From Bacillota bacterium (GTDB taxonomy: Bacteria; Bacillota; Clostridia; Oscillospirales; Oscillospiraceae), in the NCBI GenBank assembly GCA_021770445.1, contig JAETQY010000022.1, positions 1 to 44,080 on the forward strand: a DNA stretch of 44,080 nucleotides. Direction: 5' to 3'. Position numbers and translations under genes: made by a program. Positions 1 through 8,461 of the stretch are shown here, one piece after another; positions within the stretch are counted from its first letter, which is position 1, and the number at the start of each line of letters is the position of its first letter. A model generated the notes under the pieces. The model was not told the DNA's origin. It did no database searches and saw only the letters and a list, made by a program, of their open reading frames with translations.

Positions 1-3000
1 TGGCTCTGGCCTCCGTCATGCTGCTTGGTATGATGGTCGTCGGCACCAGTGCTGCGAGCTACCCCGACGTTGACGAGAACGACAACGTCGAGGCCATTGA
101 GGTCCTGAACGCCGTCAAGGTCATGATCGGCGACCGGGGCAACTTCCGGCCCGACGCTCCCGTGAACCGTCACGAGATGGCCACCATCATGGCCAAGCTG
201 GTGCTGGGCAACGAGACTGCCGACAACTACGTCGGCACTCACCCCTTCACCGACGTCTTCCCCTGGGCCGACAAGTACGTGGCCGCCTGCTATGAGAACG
301 GCCTTGTCTCCGGCACCAGCGCCACCACCTTCAGCGGCAACCAGCCTCTGACTGCGGTGCAGGCCGCTGCCATGATGCTGCGTGCCCTGGGGTACAAGGA
401 CCTGTCCAAGGGCGCCTCTGACTGGCGCGCCCCTGTGACTGCCATGGCCAACCAGATTCGTCTGTTCTCCGGCGTGGCGTCCAACCCCAGCGAGCAGCTG
501 GACCGTAACCAGGTGGCTCAGCTGGCGCTGAACACCCTGAAGTCCCCCGTGGTGGACCTGAAGGACGGCACCTTTGACATCACCAGCGGTGACGGCCAGA
601 TCGTTATCACTGGCGGCTCCCGGGAGTACATCGTGCGTTCCAGCTACGAGTCCTACGCCCGCGCCATCAACCGCACTGAGAGCGCCGGCACCTCCGCCTC
701 CAGCGTCAGCGGCTACACCATCGAGCTGGGCGAGCACCTGTACAACGGCAAGCTGCGCCTGGAGGACGAGACCGACGTCTTTGGCCGTCCTGCCCGCCAG
801 TGGATTTATGACGGCGACGAGATCGGCACCTACGCCAAGGACGAGCTCCTGCGCCGTGAGTACACCGATAAGGTGACCGGCCGCAACCTCTACGACCTGC
901 TGGGCACCACCATCATCAACGACAAGGATTGGGACGTGATCGTTACCATCGACGGCGACGACACCGACAACCCCGCTCTGTTCACCAAGTCCGACCTGAC
1001 CCGCACCAACACCGATGCCGTGGGCGCCACTGGCAAGGGCGTGCTGACCGAGGTCTATGTGGACTCCAACAACAAGGACGTCTACATCACCATCATCAAC
1101 ACCTACCTGGCCATCGCCAGCGAGGACTATGATGCCAAGAACGGCGAGGTCGATCTGGACGTCTACGCCCTGAAGAACGACGGCACCACCAAGAACCCCG
1201 AGTATATCAAGGACAAGACCGTGAACGGCCTCTCCGTCACCGTGGAGGACGAGGACATCGACGTCTCCGGCGTGAAGGAAGACGACATGTTCCTGGTCAC
1301 CGTGGCGGACGGCAAGGTGCAGTCCATGGCCGCCCCCGAGGTCCTGTCTGACCGCGAGATCAGCAGCTTCAAGCTGAACTCCGACGTGGTGTCTGACGGC
1401 GACAAGTACGAGTATGCCAACACCGCCAAGTACGATGTTGAGGTGCTGGAGGACTACAGCAACACCAACCTGAAAGACACCACCTACAACATCATCCTGG
1501 ACAAGTACGGCTACCTGATCGGCCTGGAGGCCAACTCCGATCCCGACCAGTACGTCTTCCTCACCGGCATTGACGGCAAGTACAGTCCCATCACCAGCCG
1601 GGAGGCTGACGCCAACATCATCCACATGGACGGCACCATGGAGACTGTTAGCGTCAACGTGAAGAAGAGCTCTCCCATCGTGGACGGCGAGGCTGAGGAG
1701 GGCGGCGACTGGGCCGACCCGGATGATCGTGACCGTGATGTCTCCCAGATCAACACCTGGTGCACCTACAGCGTGAACAGCGCCGGCGTGTACACCCTGA
1801 AGGAAGTCGGCGACACCTTCCCCGACAAGGGCACCAAGGTGGCCCAGGCCGGGCAGGACGCCGGCAACGGCACCGGCGAGGTCGAGATCAACAAGAAGAA
1901 CGTCACCCTGGATAACGCCGCCGGCACCGGCAAGGTCTACGGCAACGACGATACCGTCTACCTCAATGTGAGCCTGGCGGCCGTCAAGACCTCTACTGAG
2001 GCCAATCCCTGGTTCTGGATCATTGACGATGTGGATTCTGTGACCACCGGCGCCAAGAACGCCAGCCTGAAGGTGGCCGGTCTGGCGAATGGAACAACTC
2101 CGAACGATGGTACGACGAAGGCCAAAGCCACCTATCCCACCAACGAGATCTACACCCTGTACAAGAGCAACGGCTACATCATCGCCGCCGTGGTGGTCGG
2201 TGAGGACACCGGCCTGAGCAAGACCTACGCCTACATCCACAGCGACGACGTGAAGCGCGAGACCTACGACAAGGCCAAGGACGAGTGGACCTGGGTCCGC
2301 GAGGCCATCGTGGACGGCAAGATCGTTGACCTGCGCGAGGTGGGCGGCGGCACCGACCTGAGCGAGCTGAAGAAGATGGACCCGAACATGTGGTACGAGG
2401 TCAAGACCGACGCCGACGGCAACGTGACCAAGGCCGAGGAGATCGCGCTGGATGACGAGACTCTGGCTAATTCTCCCCACACCACGACCAATGCGGCTGA
2501 CGCTGATAACGCCAAGGACAACGTCTTCTGCGTTGACTATGAGAGCCACATTGATGACGGCGATGAGGACACCCACGTTGCCGACTATCCCAAGTTCGTC
2601 GGCGTTACGAGCATGGTCTATCAGGCCAACAAGGACAACGACAGCGTGATCCTGTTCCAGAAGGGCTTCGTCGCTCCCGTGGGGGATGAGGAAGACGAGG
2701 ACAAGACCATCACCTATAAGAATGGTACTCTGTACGTTGGTGTCGAGGACGTCAAGGGCTTCGACGTTTCCCCCAACGTCAAGACCGTGCTGTGCCTGTC
2801 CGACGGCGAGGGCGGTGCCTTCGACGACGTGATCGACACCTACGAGGGCTACAAGGGCCTGGAGAACGCCATCAAGAACCTGGACAGCAACTTCACCGGC
2901 GACCTGAGCGTCGTGTTCGAGAAGGGTTCCGCTGTTGTGGTCATCTTCAACGACACCACCGAGGCTGGCGAGGAAGAGGAGCCCGCCGGGCCCTCCAGCG

Positions 3001-3554
3001 TTGAGGTCAAGAGCTATGAGATGACCGACCTGGAGACCATGGCTGTCAACCTGTACGGCGGCGACAGCATGACTCCTGCCGAGACGCTGAAGTGGCTGAA
3101 GAGCATCGGCGCTACCGATATCTCCGTCAAGAAGGGCCAGTGGGTCTTCACTCTGGACGGCGTGTCTTATGATGGCGTTGACATCAACTTCACTGAGGTC
3201 TACAAGGTGAGCCTGAGCAGCACTAACAAGACTGCCGAAAACGATGGTGTTACCTTCACAATTACCAACTTTAGCGACCAGTATGTGGCAAGTGGTGATA
3301 CATACACCGTCGAGGTAGTTGTTACTGGTACGCTGGGGAGCACAACCGCCACAACCGGTACCGTTGCCGGGACTGGCTCCGCCACCGCCGGTACTCCCGC
3401 CGCGAAGGCTGGCACCACTCCCTCTGGTATGGGAACTCCTGCTACAGGCGGAAAGATTCTCACCGGAACCACCGCAGGCCCTGTTAGCGGAACTTATACG
3501 GTTGAGATTACCGTTGCCTCGGCTGATGTTGTTGTCAGCATCAGCGCAGCTTAA
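1..3554 (+). CDS. SLH-domain surface (S-layer-like) protein, copy 1, 5' end cut by window
   Basis: The reading frame is open from the first base. By comparison with the copy starting at 44018, the ATG at 18 is residue 16, so about 15 codons of the signal peptide lie outside the window and the whole protein is about 1,193 residues. After the signal peptide (ending near GTSAAS) come three SLH repeats in roughly the first 190 residues: one with the IGDRGNFRPDAPVNRHEMA motif, one with HPFTDVFPWADKYVAACYENG, and a degenerate third ending in RNQVAQLALNTLK. SLH repeats bind secondary cell-wall polymers and hold proteins on Gram-positive surfaces. The remaining ~1,000 residues are acidic, Asp/Thr/Gly-rich and unrecognised, with an acidic linker (EAGEEEEPAG) and a Thr/Ala/Gly-rich low-complexity tail. 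Two further copies occur at 38360 and 44018. A surface-layer or adhesin role is inferred; the SLH assignment is firm. Confidence 0.9.
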   Translation, partial: ALASVMLLGMMVVGTSAASYPDVDENDNVEAIEVLNAVKVMIGDRGNFRPDAPVNRHEMATIMAKLVLGNETADNYVGTHPFTDVFPWADKYVAACYENGLVSGTSATTFSGNQPLTAVQAAAMMLRALGYKDLSKGASDWRAPVTAMANQIRLFSGVASNPSEQLDRNQVAQLALNTLKSPVVDLKDGTFDITSGDGQIVITGGSREYIVRSSYESYARAINRTESAGTSASSVSGYTIELGEHLYNGKLRLEDETDVFGRPARQWIYDGDEIGTYAKDELLRREYTDKVTGRNLYDLLGTTIINDKDWDVIVTIDGDDTDNPALFTKSDLTRTNTDAVGATGKGVLTEVYVDSNNKDVYITIINTYLAIASEDYDAKNGEVDLDVYALKNDGTTKNPEYIKDKTVNGLSVTVEDEDIDVSGVKEDDMFLVTVADGKVQSMAAPEVLSDREISSFKLNSDVVSDGDKYEYANTAKYDVEVLEDYSNTNLKDTTYNIILDKYGYLIGLEANSDPDQYVFLTGIDGKYSPITSREADANIIHMDGTMETVSVNVKKSSPIVDGEAEEGGDWADPDDRDRDVSQINTWCTYSVNSAGVYTLKEVGDTFPDKGTKVAQAGQDAGNGTGEVEINKKNVTLDNAAGTGKVYGNDDTVYLNVSLAAVKTSTEANPWFWIIDDVDSVTTGAKNASLKVAGLANGTTPNDGTTKAKATYPTNEIYTLYKSNGYIIAAVVVGEDTGLSKTYAYIHSDDVKRETYDKAKDEWTWVREAIVDGKIVDLREVGGGTDLSELKKMDPNMWYEVKTDADGNVTKAEEIALDDETLANSPHTTTNAADADNAKDNVFCVDYESHIDDGDEDTHVADYPKFVGVTSMVYQANKDNDSVILFQKGFVAPVGDEEDEDKTITYKNGTLYVGVEDVKGFDVSPNVKTVLCLSDGEGGAFDDVIDTYEGYKGLENAIKNLDSNFTGDLSVVFEKGSAVVVIFNDTTEAGEEEEPAGPSSVEVKSYEMTDLETMAVNLYGGDSMTPAETLKWLKSIGATDISVKKGQWVFTLDGVSYDGVDINFTEVYKVSLSSTNKTAENDGVTFTITNFSDQYVASGDTYTVEVVVTGTLGSTTATTGTVAGTGSATAGTPAAKAGTTPSGMGTPATGGKILTGTTAGPVSGTYTVEITVASADVVVSISAA

Positions 3555-3566
3555 TCACTTTTAAGC

Positions 3567-3603
3567 AAAAAGATTCCCGGACGAAAGTCCGGGAGTCTTT
3601 TTG
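3567..3603. terminator. Bidirectional Rho-independent terminator between SLH copy 1 and the convergent tail-like gene
   Basis: A perfect CCCGGAC-GAAA-GTCCGGG stem (3576-3593) is flanked by an A-run on the left and a T-run on the right, so it can end transcription from both strands. It sits between the SLH stop at 3554 and the minus-strand stop at 3605. Confidence 0.85.
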
Positions 3604-3604
3604 C

Positions 3605-4093
3605 TTAGTTGTCCGCCGCGTAAAGCGCGACTACCTTATGGACATGATCCTTGGCGTTCATGTCAGGCATACCATCCGGGACCGGGATTTGCGCGGTATT
3701 TTCGGTCCAGGTGATGGCCACGCCTGTGCCGCTGAATGTGGTGCCGTAGCCGCTGCGGTACCGGCCGATCACAAGATTGTCCTTGCCCTCTCCCTCGCCC
3801 GGAGCCACAAGCAGAAAGGACGGCCCAAAGAAAAAGAAGATCACCGGCCGGGACGGGAAGGTGATGGTGACGTAAGCGCCTTCTCCGTCCGTGCCGGTGC
3901 CGGTGTACGTAAGGACCCCGATCCGGCAGTTGCCCCGCAGGGCCAGCGCCGCGGCGTGGGCGGCCGCCGTCTCCGTCAGCGCCCCTAACGCGGCATCGAT
4001 CTTGGCGTTGTCGGCGTTGAAGTCCTCCATTTTGACCTGGTCTGACCTTACCCACTGGCTGAGCTGGTAGTTGGTTGTGTGATTGCTTGGCAT
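3605..4093 (-). CDS. Small protein with phage tail-like N-terminus, convergent to SLH copy 1
   Basis: This 162-residue protein has no signal peptide. Its first ~39 residues (SDQVKMEDFNADNAKIDAA region) resemble the short N-terminal module seen in tail-fibre-like proteins of clostridial prophages (family impression from memory, not searched). They match the paralog at 41604-42020 at about 28 of 39 positions. The C-terminal ~110 residues are beta-rich, with an aromatic FFFFG stretch, and are unrelated to the paralog, so the gene is built as conserved head plus variable tail. The start at 4093 is preceded by GAAAGGAGG at 8-nt spacing. Both copies lie tail-to-tail with an SLH gene. No other phage genes are present, so it may be a domesticated tail or adhesin fragment; its function is unknown. 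Confidence 0.7.
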   Translation of the reverse strand: MPSNHTTNYQLSQWVRSDQVKMEDFNADNAKIDAALGALTETAAAHAAALALRGNCRIGVLTYTGTGTDGEGAYVTITFPSRPVIFFFFGPSFLLVAPGEGEGKDNLVIGRYRSGYGTTFSGTGVAITWTENTAQIPVPDGMPDMNAKDHVHKVVALYAADN

Positions 4094-4101
4094 AGTTCAT
4101 G

Positions 4102-4130
4102 CCTCCTTTCACCCTTGGCGGGGAAAGGAG
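4102..4130 (-). promoter_or_regulatory. Hairpin covering the ribosome-binding site of the 3605-4093 gene
   Basis: On the minus strand CTCCTTTC (from 4130) pairs over 8 perfect base pairs with GAAAGGAG (4110-4103), which is the Shine-Dalgarno sequence of the downstream gene. The loop is 12 nt and contains a possible CCC/GGG extension. This would hide the ribosome-binding site, suggesting translational control. The pairing is seen directly; regulation is inferred. Confidence 0.45.
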
Positions 4131-4146
4131 AAAAATTGCATGTTTT

Positions 4147-4187
4147 CATACATTTATTGGAAGTGAGGGCGCATTGCGCCCTTTTTT
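4147..4187 (+). repeat. 41-bp perfect direct repeat, copy A, with built-in terminator
   Basis: This 41-bp stretch is identical to 42132-42172. It holds an AT-rich left part (catacatttattggaa) and a GGGCGC-ATT-GCGCCC hairpin followed by seven T residues, a typical plus-strand intrinsic terminator. Both copies lie 50-110 bp upstream of the minus-strand tail-like genes, so the repeat appears to have travelled with that gene. Confidence 0.85.
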
Positions 4188-4230
4188 GCTCTGGGAATCA
4201 ACTGATTCAATACAGCTCTCACTGTGCCGA

Positions 4231-4259
4231 TTGCAATTATCTCGAAGATAACATATAAT
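4231..4259 (+). promoter_or_regulatory. Promoter of the sugar-sensing operon with an internal inverted repeat
   Basis: TTGCAA (4231-4236) and TATAAT (4254-4259) are exactly 17 bp apart, a good vegetative promoter. The spacer is occupied by a perfect 6-3-6 inverted repeat, TTATCT-CGA-AGATAA (4237-4251), placed where a bound dimer would block RNA polymerase. Operator function is inferred. Confidence 0.65.
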
Positions 4260-4306
4260 AAACGCCATAAGCGCGACGCTCTCCCCATGAAAGGATGTGT
4301 AATGTG

Positions 4307-5584
4307 ATGAACACCCTGTATACCGTGGTGGTGGCCGATGATGAGGACGAGCTCCGAGAGGCGGTATGCACTATGATTCCCTGGCAGGAGCTGGGCTTCC
4401 GTCTGGTGGGGAGTGCCAGCAACGGCCTGGATGCTCTCCAGCTGGTGGAGGAGCGCCAGCCCGACCTGCTGCTCACCGACATCCGGATGCCCTTCATCTC
4501 CGGCATCGAGCTGGCCCGACAGGTGCGCCAGGTGCGTCCCATGACACACATCGCCTTTCTCAGCGGCTACGACGACTTTGAATATGCCCAGCAGGCGATT
4601 CAGTACAACATCATCAGCTATATGCTCAAGCCTCTGACGGTAAAGGGCCTGGGGGAGGAGCTGAAGAACATCCATGAGAAGATAGACGCCCAGTTCGCGG
4701 TGTTCCGTCAGGCGGCGGTTCAGGACAACGGGCAGGACCCCCGGACAGCTCTGCTGATGGCCCTGACGCTAGACAGCTGTCCCGACCCCGAGGGGCTGAG
4801 CCAAGCGGAGGCCTACGCCCGCCAGTGCGGCCTCCTCCGGGACGGGAACGACAGGCCCTGTTATACCGTGATCGTATCCACCCTGCTGAGTGCCGACGGC
4901 ACCTCGGATACGCCCCCGTCCTTCGCTATGTCGGTGGACCAGCTGGCTGCCAAGTATCTGCGCAGTGTCAGCTTCTTCGTGCCGGGCAGGGTGGTGACCG
5001 TCCTGCTGGGAGAGCCGGCGGATTTTGAGGCATATCTGTATATTTTGGCGGACGAGATCCCCCAGATCGCCGACCGCGTGCTGGGCCGGCGGTGCCGCAT
5101 CGGCGTCAGCCGAATGACAAATACTTTGAGCTCTCTCCACGAGGCCTACTGCGAGGCGGTGGAGGCTCTCCGCCAGGGGGACCGGGGACAGTCGGGAGCC
5201 CAGTTTATCAGCGACCTGGGGCCCGCTGTCAAGGGGGGTGAGCTGCTGTGTCGACGGGCGCTGGAGGTTCTGGACCAGCAGTATGCGGACGCCGGGCTCT
5301 CTCTGGTCTCCCTGAGCGAGATGCTGGGCGTGAGCCCCAACCATCTGAGCGCCTGCATCAAGAAATACGCCGGCGAGACCTTTATCAACACCCTGATCCG
5401 CAGGAGGATGGAGGCCGCCCGGGAGCTGCTGTCCGGCTCCACCCTGAAGGTCCGGGAGATCGCCGCCCGGTGCGGCTACACGGACCAGCACTATTTCAGC
5501 TACTGCTTCAAAAAATACTGCGGCGAGTCCCCCAACGCCATGCGCCGCAGGCTTGACGGGGAAAGGGCGGGTGAGGAGCCTTGA
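4307..5584 (+). CDS. YesN-type response regulator with AraC DNA-binding domain
   Basis: This response regulator of about 425 residues has an N-terminal receiver (VVVADDEDELREAV; phospho-acceptor Asp58 in LLLTDIRMP; Lys in MLKPL), a long linker, and a C-terminal AraC-type double helix-turn-helix of about 100 residues (LSEMLGVSPNHLSACIKKY ... IAARCGYTDQHYFSYCFKKY). It should be phosphorylated by the kinase encoded next, and bind DNA to control sugar uptake. ATG 4307 is preferred because AAAGG at 4290-4294 is 12 nt upstream; GTG 4304 and ATG 4295 are in-frame alternatives. The stop overlaps the next start by 4 bp. By position it likely controls mglBAC, as YesN/LytS-type pairs do in clostridial sugar three-component systems. 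Confidence 0.9.
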   Translation: MNTLYTVVVADDEDELREAVCTMIPWQELGFRLVGSASNGLDALQLVEERQPDLLLTDIRMPFISGIELARQVRQVRPMTHIAFLSGYDDFEYAQQAIQYNIISYMLKPLTVKGLGEELKNIHEKIDAQFAVFRQAAVQDNGQDPRTALLMALTLDSCPDPEGLSQAEAYARQCGLLRDGNDRPCYTVIVSTLLSADGTSDTPPSFAMSVDQLAAKYLRSVSFFVPGRVVTVLLGEPADFEAYLYILADEIPQIADRVLGRRCRIGVSRMTNTLSSLHEAYCEAVEALRQGDRGQSGAQFISDLGPAVKGGELLCRRALEVLDQQYADAGLSLVSLSEMLGVSPNHLSACIKKYAGETFINTLIRRRMEAARELLSGSTLKVREIAARCGYTDQHYFSYCFKKYCGESPNAMRRRLDGERAGEEP

Positions 5585-7305
5585 AACGGCGCACGGCCTG
5601 GAGAGGCCCCCGTACCACCACCATCCTGGTGGCGATGGTAACGGGGGTGGTAAGCATCATTCTGTGCTGCTGCATCGTCCTGTTTCTGAACCGCTACCGC
5701 AGCGCCATGGTGAACAGCGCCCGCACCAGCAGCGCCCAGGCGGTGTCCCAGGTGTCGAATACGGTGGGCAACTATCTCCGGGATATGGAGCAGGCCATGG
5801 GCCTGGTGGAGCAGTCCATGAGCTCCGACCCGGACAGCCGGGATGAGCTGCTGACCACCCTTCTCAACTTCCGCCCCGACGTGGTGGCGGTCACCAGCTA
5901 CTCGTACGGGGGGGAGCTGCTGGACTGCTGGTCCCTGGGCCGGGAGCCCAAGGAGGACATTCTCCGCAACCTCTCCTTCGACCTGGAGCGGGCCCGGGCC
6001 TCCGACCGCCCCTACATGACCGCCCCCCATGTGGTGACCATCTTTGAGCGCTGGTACCCCTGGGTAGTCACCATGACCGAGCCCCTGCCCGACCAGGGTG
6101 GCGCGGCGGCCTGGGTGTCCCTGGACCTGAGCTTTTCCGGCATCTCCGGCTATATCAACAACGTCAGCATCGGGCAGCGGGGCTACTGCTTCCTAATGGA
6201 CAAGGCCGGCAATATCGTCTATCACCCCCAGCAGCAGCTGCTGTACTCCGGGCTGAGGTCGGAGGATACCGCGGCCCTGGCGGCGCTGGAGGACGGCTCC
6301 TACGCGGACGACACCGTGATCTACTCCCTGACCGGGGTGGAGGGCAGTGACTGGCGGGTGGTAGGGGTCAGCTATGTGGACGAGCTGGTGGACCGCAGCG
6401 TGCGGGAGATGATCCGGTTGTCCCTCTGGCTGGCGGTCCTGGTCCTGGCGGCGGCGCTGCTGACCAGCTGGCTCCTCTCCCAGCTGCTGAGCCGCCCCCT
6501 GCGGGACCTGGCCTCGGCCATGGGGAGCTTTGAGGCCGACGCCGACCACTTCACCTACCGGCCGGTGGAGGGGACCCGGGAGGTACAGGAGCTGTCCGGC
6601 TCCTTCGGGCACATGGTGCTGCGTGTCCAGCAGCTCATGTCCACCGTGCGCCAGGAGGAGATCAACCTGCGCAAGACCGAGCTGAAGGCCCTCCAGGCCC
6701 AGATCAACCCTCATTTTCTGTACAACACTCTGGACTCCATCGCCTGGATGTGCGAGCAGGGCCGGAGCGGCGACGCGGTGAAGATGATCCACGCCCTAGC
6801 CCGGCTGTTCCGCATCAGCATCAGTAAGGGGCATGAGCTCATCCCCATCGCCAAGGAGATCGAGCACGCGGAGAACTATCTGGAGATTCAAAAATACCGC
6901 TATAAGAACCAATTTACCTACGACTTCGAGGTGGACCCCGGCTGTCTGGACTACTACTGCAATAAGATCACCCTCCAGCCCATCATTGAGAACGCCATTA
7001 TGCACGGGCTGGACCTGATGGTGGACGAGGGCCACATCCAGGTACGTGTAAGCCAGGACGGGGACGACATCGTATTCCGCGTTCAGGACAACGGCGTGGG
7101 CATGAGTGAGCTGCAGGTCCGGGCCATTCTGGAGGAGGACGGTCAGGACCGCACCGGCATCGGCATCAAGAACGTGAACGACCGGCTCCAGATCTATTTT
7201 GGCAAGCAGTACGGCCTGCATATCGCCAGCGAATTGGACATTGGCACCACCGTGGAGCTTCGGATGCCAAAAGTAAAGGAGGCGGGAGCTTATGAGGCGA
7301 AGTAA
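5581..7305 (+). CDS. YesM-type sensor histidine kinase
   Basis: This membrane kinase has about 574 residues. A first transmembrane helix (~12-36) is followed by an extracellular sensor region of about 240 residues, a second helix (~277-301), a HAMP-like segment (SRPLRDLASAMGSFEAD), the His_kinase domain with INPHFLYNTLDS (phospho-acceptor near His378), and the ATP-binding domain (N-box PIIENAIMHG, G-box VQDNGVGMS). It starts with TTG at 5581, overlapping the regulator stop in a TTGA arrangement, so the two are translationally coupled. The following gene encodes a sugar-binding lipoprotein, suggesting that the kinase reads the ligand state of that protein rather than the sugar itself. Confidence 0.92.
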   Translation: MKRRTAWRGPRTTTILVAMVTGVVSIILCCCIVLFLNRYRSAMVNSARTSSAQAVSQVSNTVGNYLRDMEQAMGLVEQSMSSDPDSRDELLTTLLNFRPDVVAVTSYSYGGELLDCWSLGREPKEDILRNLSFDLERARASDRPYMTAPHVVTIFERWYPWVVTMTEPLPDQGGAAAWVSLDLSFSGISGYINNVSIGQRGYCFLMDKAGNIVYHPQQQLLYSGLRSEDTAALAALEDGSYADDTVIYSLTGVEGSDWRVVGVSYVDELVDRSVREMIRLSLWLAVLVLAAALLTSWLLSQLLSRPLRDLASAMGSFEADADHFTYRPVEGTREVQELSGSFGHMVLRVQQLMSTVRQEEINLRKTELKALQAQINPHFLYNTLDSIAWMCEQGRSGDAVKMIHALARLFRISISKGHELIPIAKEIEHAENYLEIQKYRYKNQFTYDFEVDPGCLDYYCNKITLQPIIENAIMHGLDLMVDEGHIQVRVSQDGDDIVFRVQDNGVGMSELQVRAILEEDGQDRTGIGIKNVNDRLQIYFGKQYGLHIASELDIGTTVELRMPKVKEAGAYEAK

Positions 7306-8263
7306 ATATCTGGCCCTGTGCGGGGCCCTGCTCCTCTCCTGCCTGTGCGGCTGCGGCCCGGACACCGCCCTCCCCGTCCGGCACTCGGTGGCCCTCATCG
7401 TCAAATCCAACGACAGCGAGTTTTTTATGTCTGTCTTTGCCGGGGCCAGGGCGGCCGCCACGGAGTACAACCTGGACCTGACCATCGCCGGCCCGGAGAC
7501 GGAGGAGGACTACGAGACCCAGAACTGGATGATCGACCAGGCGGTGGAGGACGGAGCGGAGGCCATTGTCTTTTCCGCCGTCGGCTACGAGGAGAACGCC
7601 GCCGCCATCGACGCGGCCGCCGAGAGCGGTGTGCACATCGTGTCCATCGACAGCGGCGTGGGCTCCGACTATGTGAGCTCCTATATCGGAACGGACAACT
7701 ACGCCGCCGGCAAAATGGCGGCCCAGGCGGCGCTGGAGCGGGTTGAGGGGGCGCTGCGGGTAGGGATCGTCAACTACAACGAGGGCACCGCCAACGGCCA
7801 GGAACGGGTCCAGGGGGCGGTGGACGCCCTGGAAGAGAGCGGCCGGGCCCAGATCGCGGCTGTGACCACCACCCTGGTGGACGCCCCCCGGGCCCAGACC
7901 GACACCATCGCCCTGCTGCTGGACCATCCGGAGATCAACGTTCTGATCGCCTTTAATGAGCCCACCAGCGTAGGGGTGGCTCGGGCCATTCAGGTGCTAA
8001 AGCGGTCAGACGATATCTTTTTCGTGGGGTTTGATTCCAATGTGGTGACCATCGACGGCCTTCAGAACGGCTGTGTGGACGCCCTCATCGTGCAAAACCC
8101 CTACGCCATGGGGTACCTGGGGGTGGAGAGCGCCTATAAGCTCCTGACCGGGCAGGGCGGAAGCCTGGAGCCCGTTGTGGACACCTCCACCCAGATCGTA
8201 GACCGGGAAAACATCTTCACCATGGACGGACAGAAGGCCCTTTTTGCCTTTGACCAGTACTAG
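7292..8263 (+). CDS. Sugar-binding sensor lipoprotein (periplasmic-binding-protein fold)
   Basis: This lipoprotein of 323 residues has a signal peptide ending in a Cys-rich lipobox (LLLSCLCGC). It belongs to the type I sugar-binding family: VALIVKSNDSEFFMSVFAGA at the start, then WMIDQAVEDGAEAIVFSAV, SIDSGVGSDYV and a hinge-like FNEPTSVGVARAI. The start overlaps the kinase gene by 14 bp and has AAAGGAGG upstream. It is separated by about 200 bp from the true transport binding protein MglB. The order regulator-kinase-binding protein-importer matches three-component sugar sensing (XylFII-LytS-YesN in Clostridium beijerinckii is the named precedent), so it is more likely a signal co-receptor than a transport subunit. 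The ligand is not evident; galactose or a related hexose is inferred from the neighbours. Confidence 0.85.
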   Translation: MRRSKYLALCGALLLSCLCGCGPDTALPVRHSVALIVKSNDSEFFMSVFAGARAAATEYNLDLTIAGPETEEDYETQNWMIDQAVEDGAEAIVFSAVGYEENAAAIDAAAESGVHIVSIDSGVGSDYVSSYIGTDNYAAGKMAAQAALERVEGALRVGIVNYNEGTANGQERVQGAVDALEESGRAQIAAVTTTLVDAPRAQTDTIALLLDHPEINVLIAFNEPTSVGVARAIQVLKRSDDIFFVGFDSNVVTIDGLQNGCVDALIVQNPYAMGYLGVESAYKLLTGQGGSLEPVVDTSTQIVDRENIFTMDGQKALFAFDQY

Positions 8264-8461
8264 GGATTGACAAAATAGCTAATTTTAGCCGTGTGTTTTT
8301 GGCGGGTTTTATAGATTGAGTAAAAAATTATACGTTCTTCGGTGAAATTTCCCCTTGCTTTTTTGTGCGATTTCGTTTAACCTTAACTGTAGATTAAATG
8401 GGAAATTAGGTATTATTGCAACAGTATCCCGTTTAATACATCTAACAGAAGGAGAATTGTT
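8264..8461 (+). promoter_or_regulatory. AT-rich upstream region of mglB
   Basis: These 198 bp are far more AT-rich than the surrounding genes. They end in a strong ribosome-binding site (AGAAGGAGAA) seven nucleotides before the mglB ATG. A TTGACA lies at 8267-8272 but has no convincing -10 at 17 bp, so no single promoter can be named. This is the natural place for the YesN-type regulator to bind. Confidence 0.4.
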
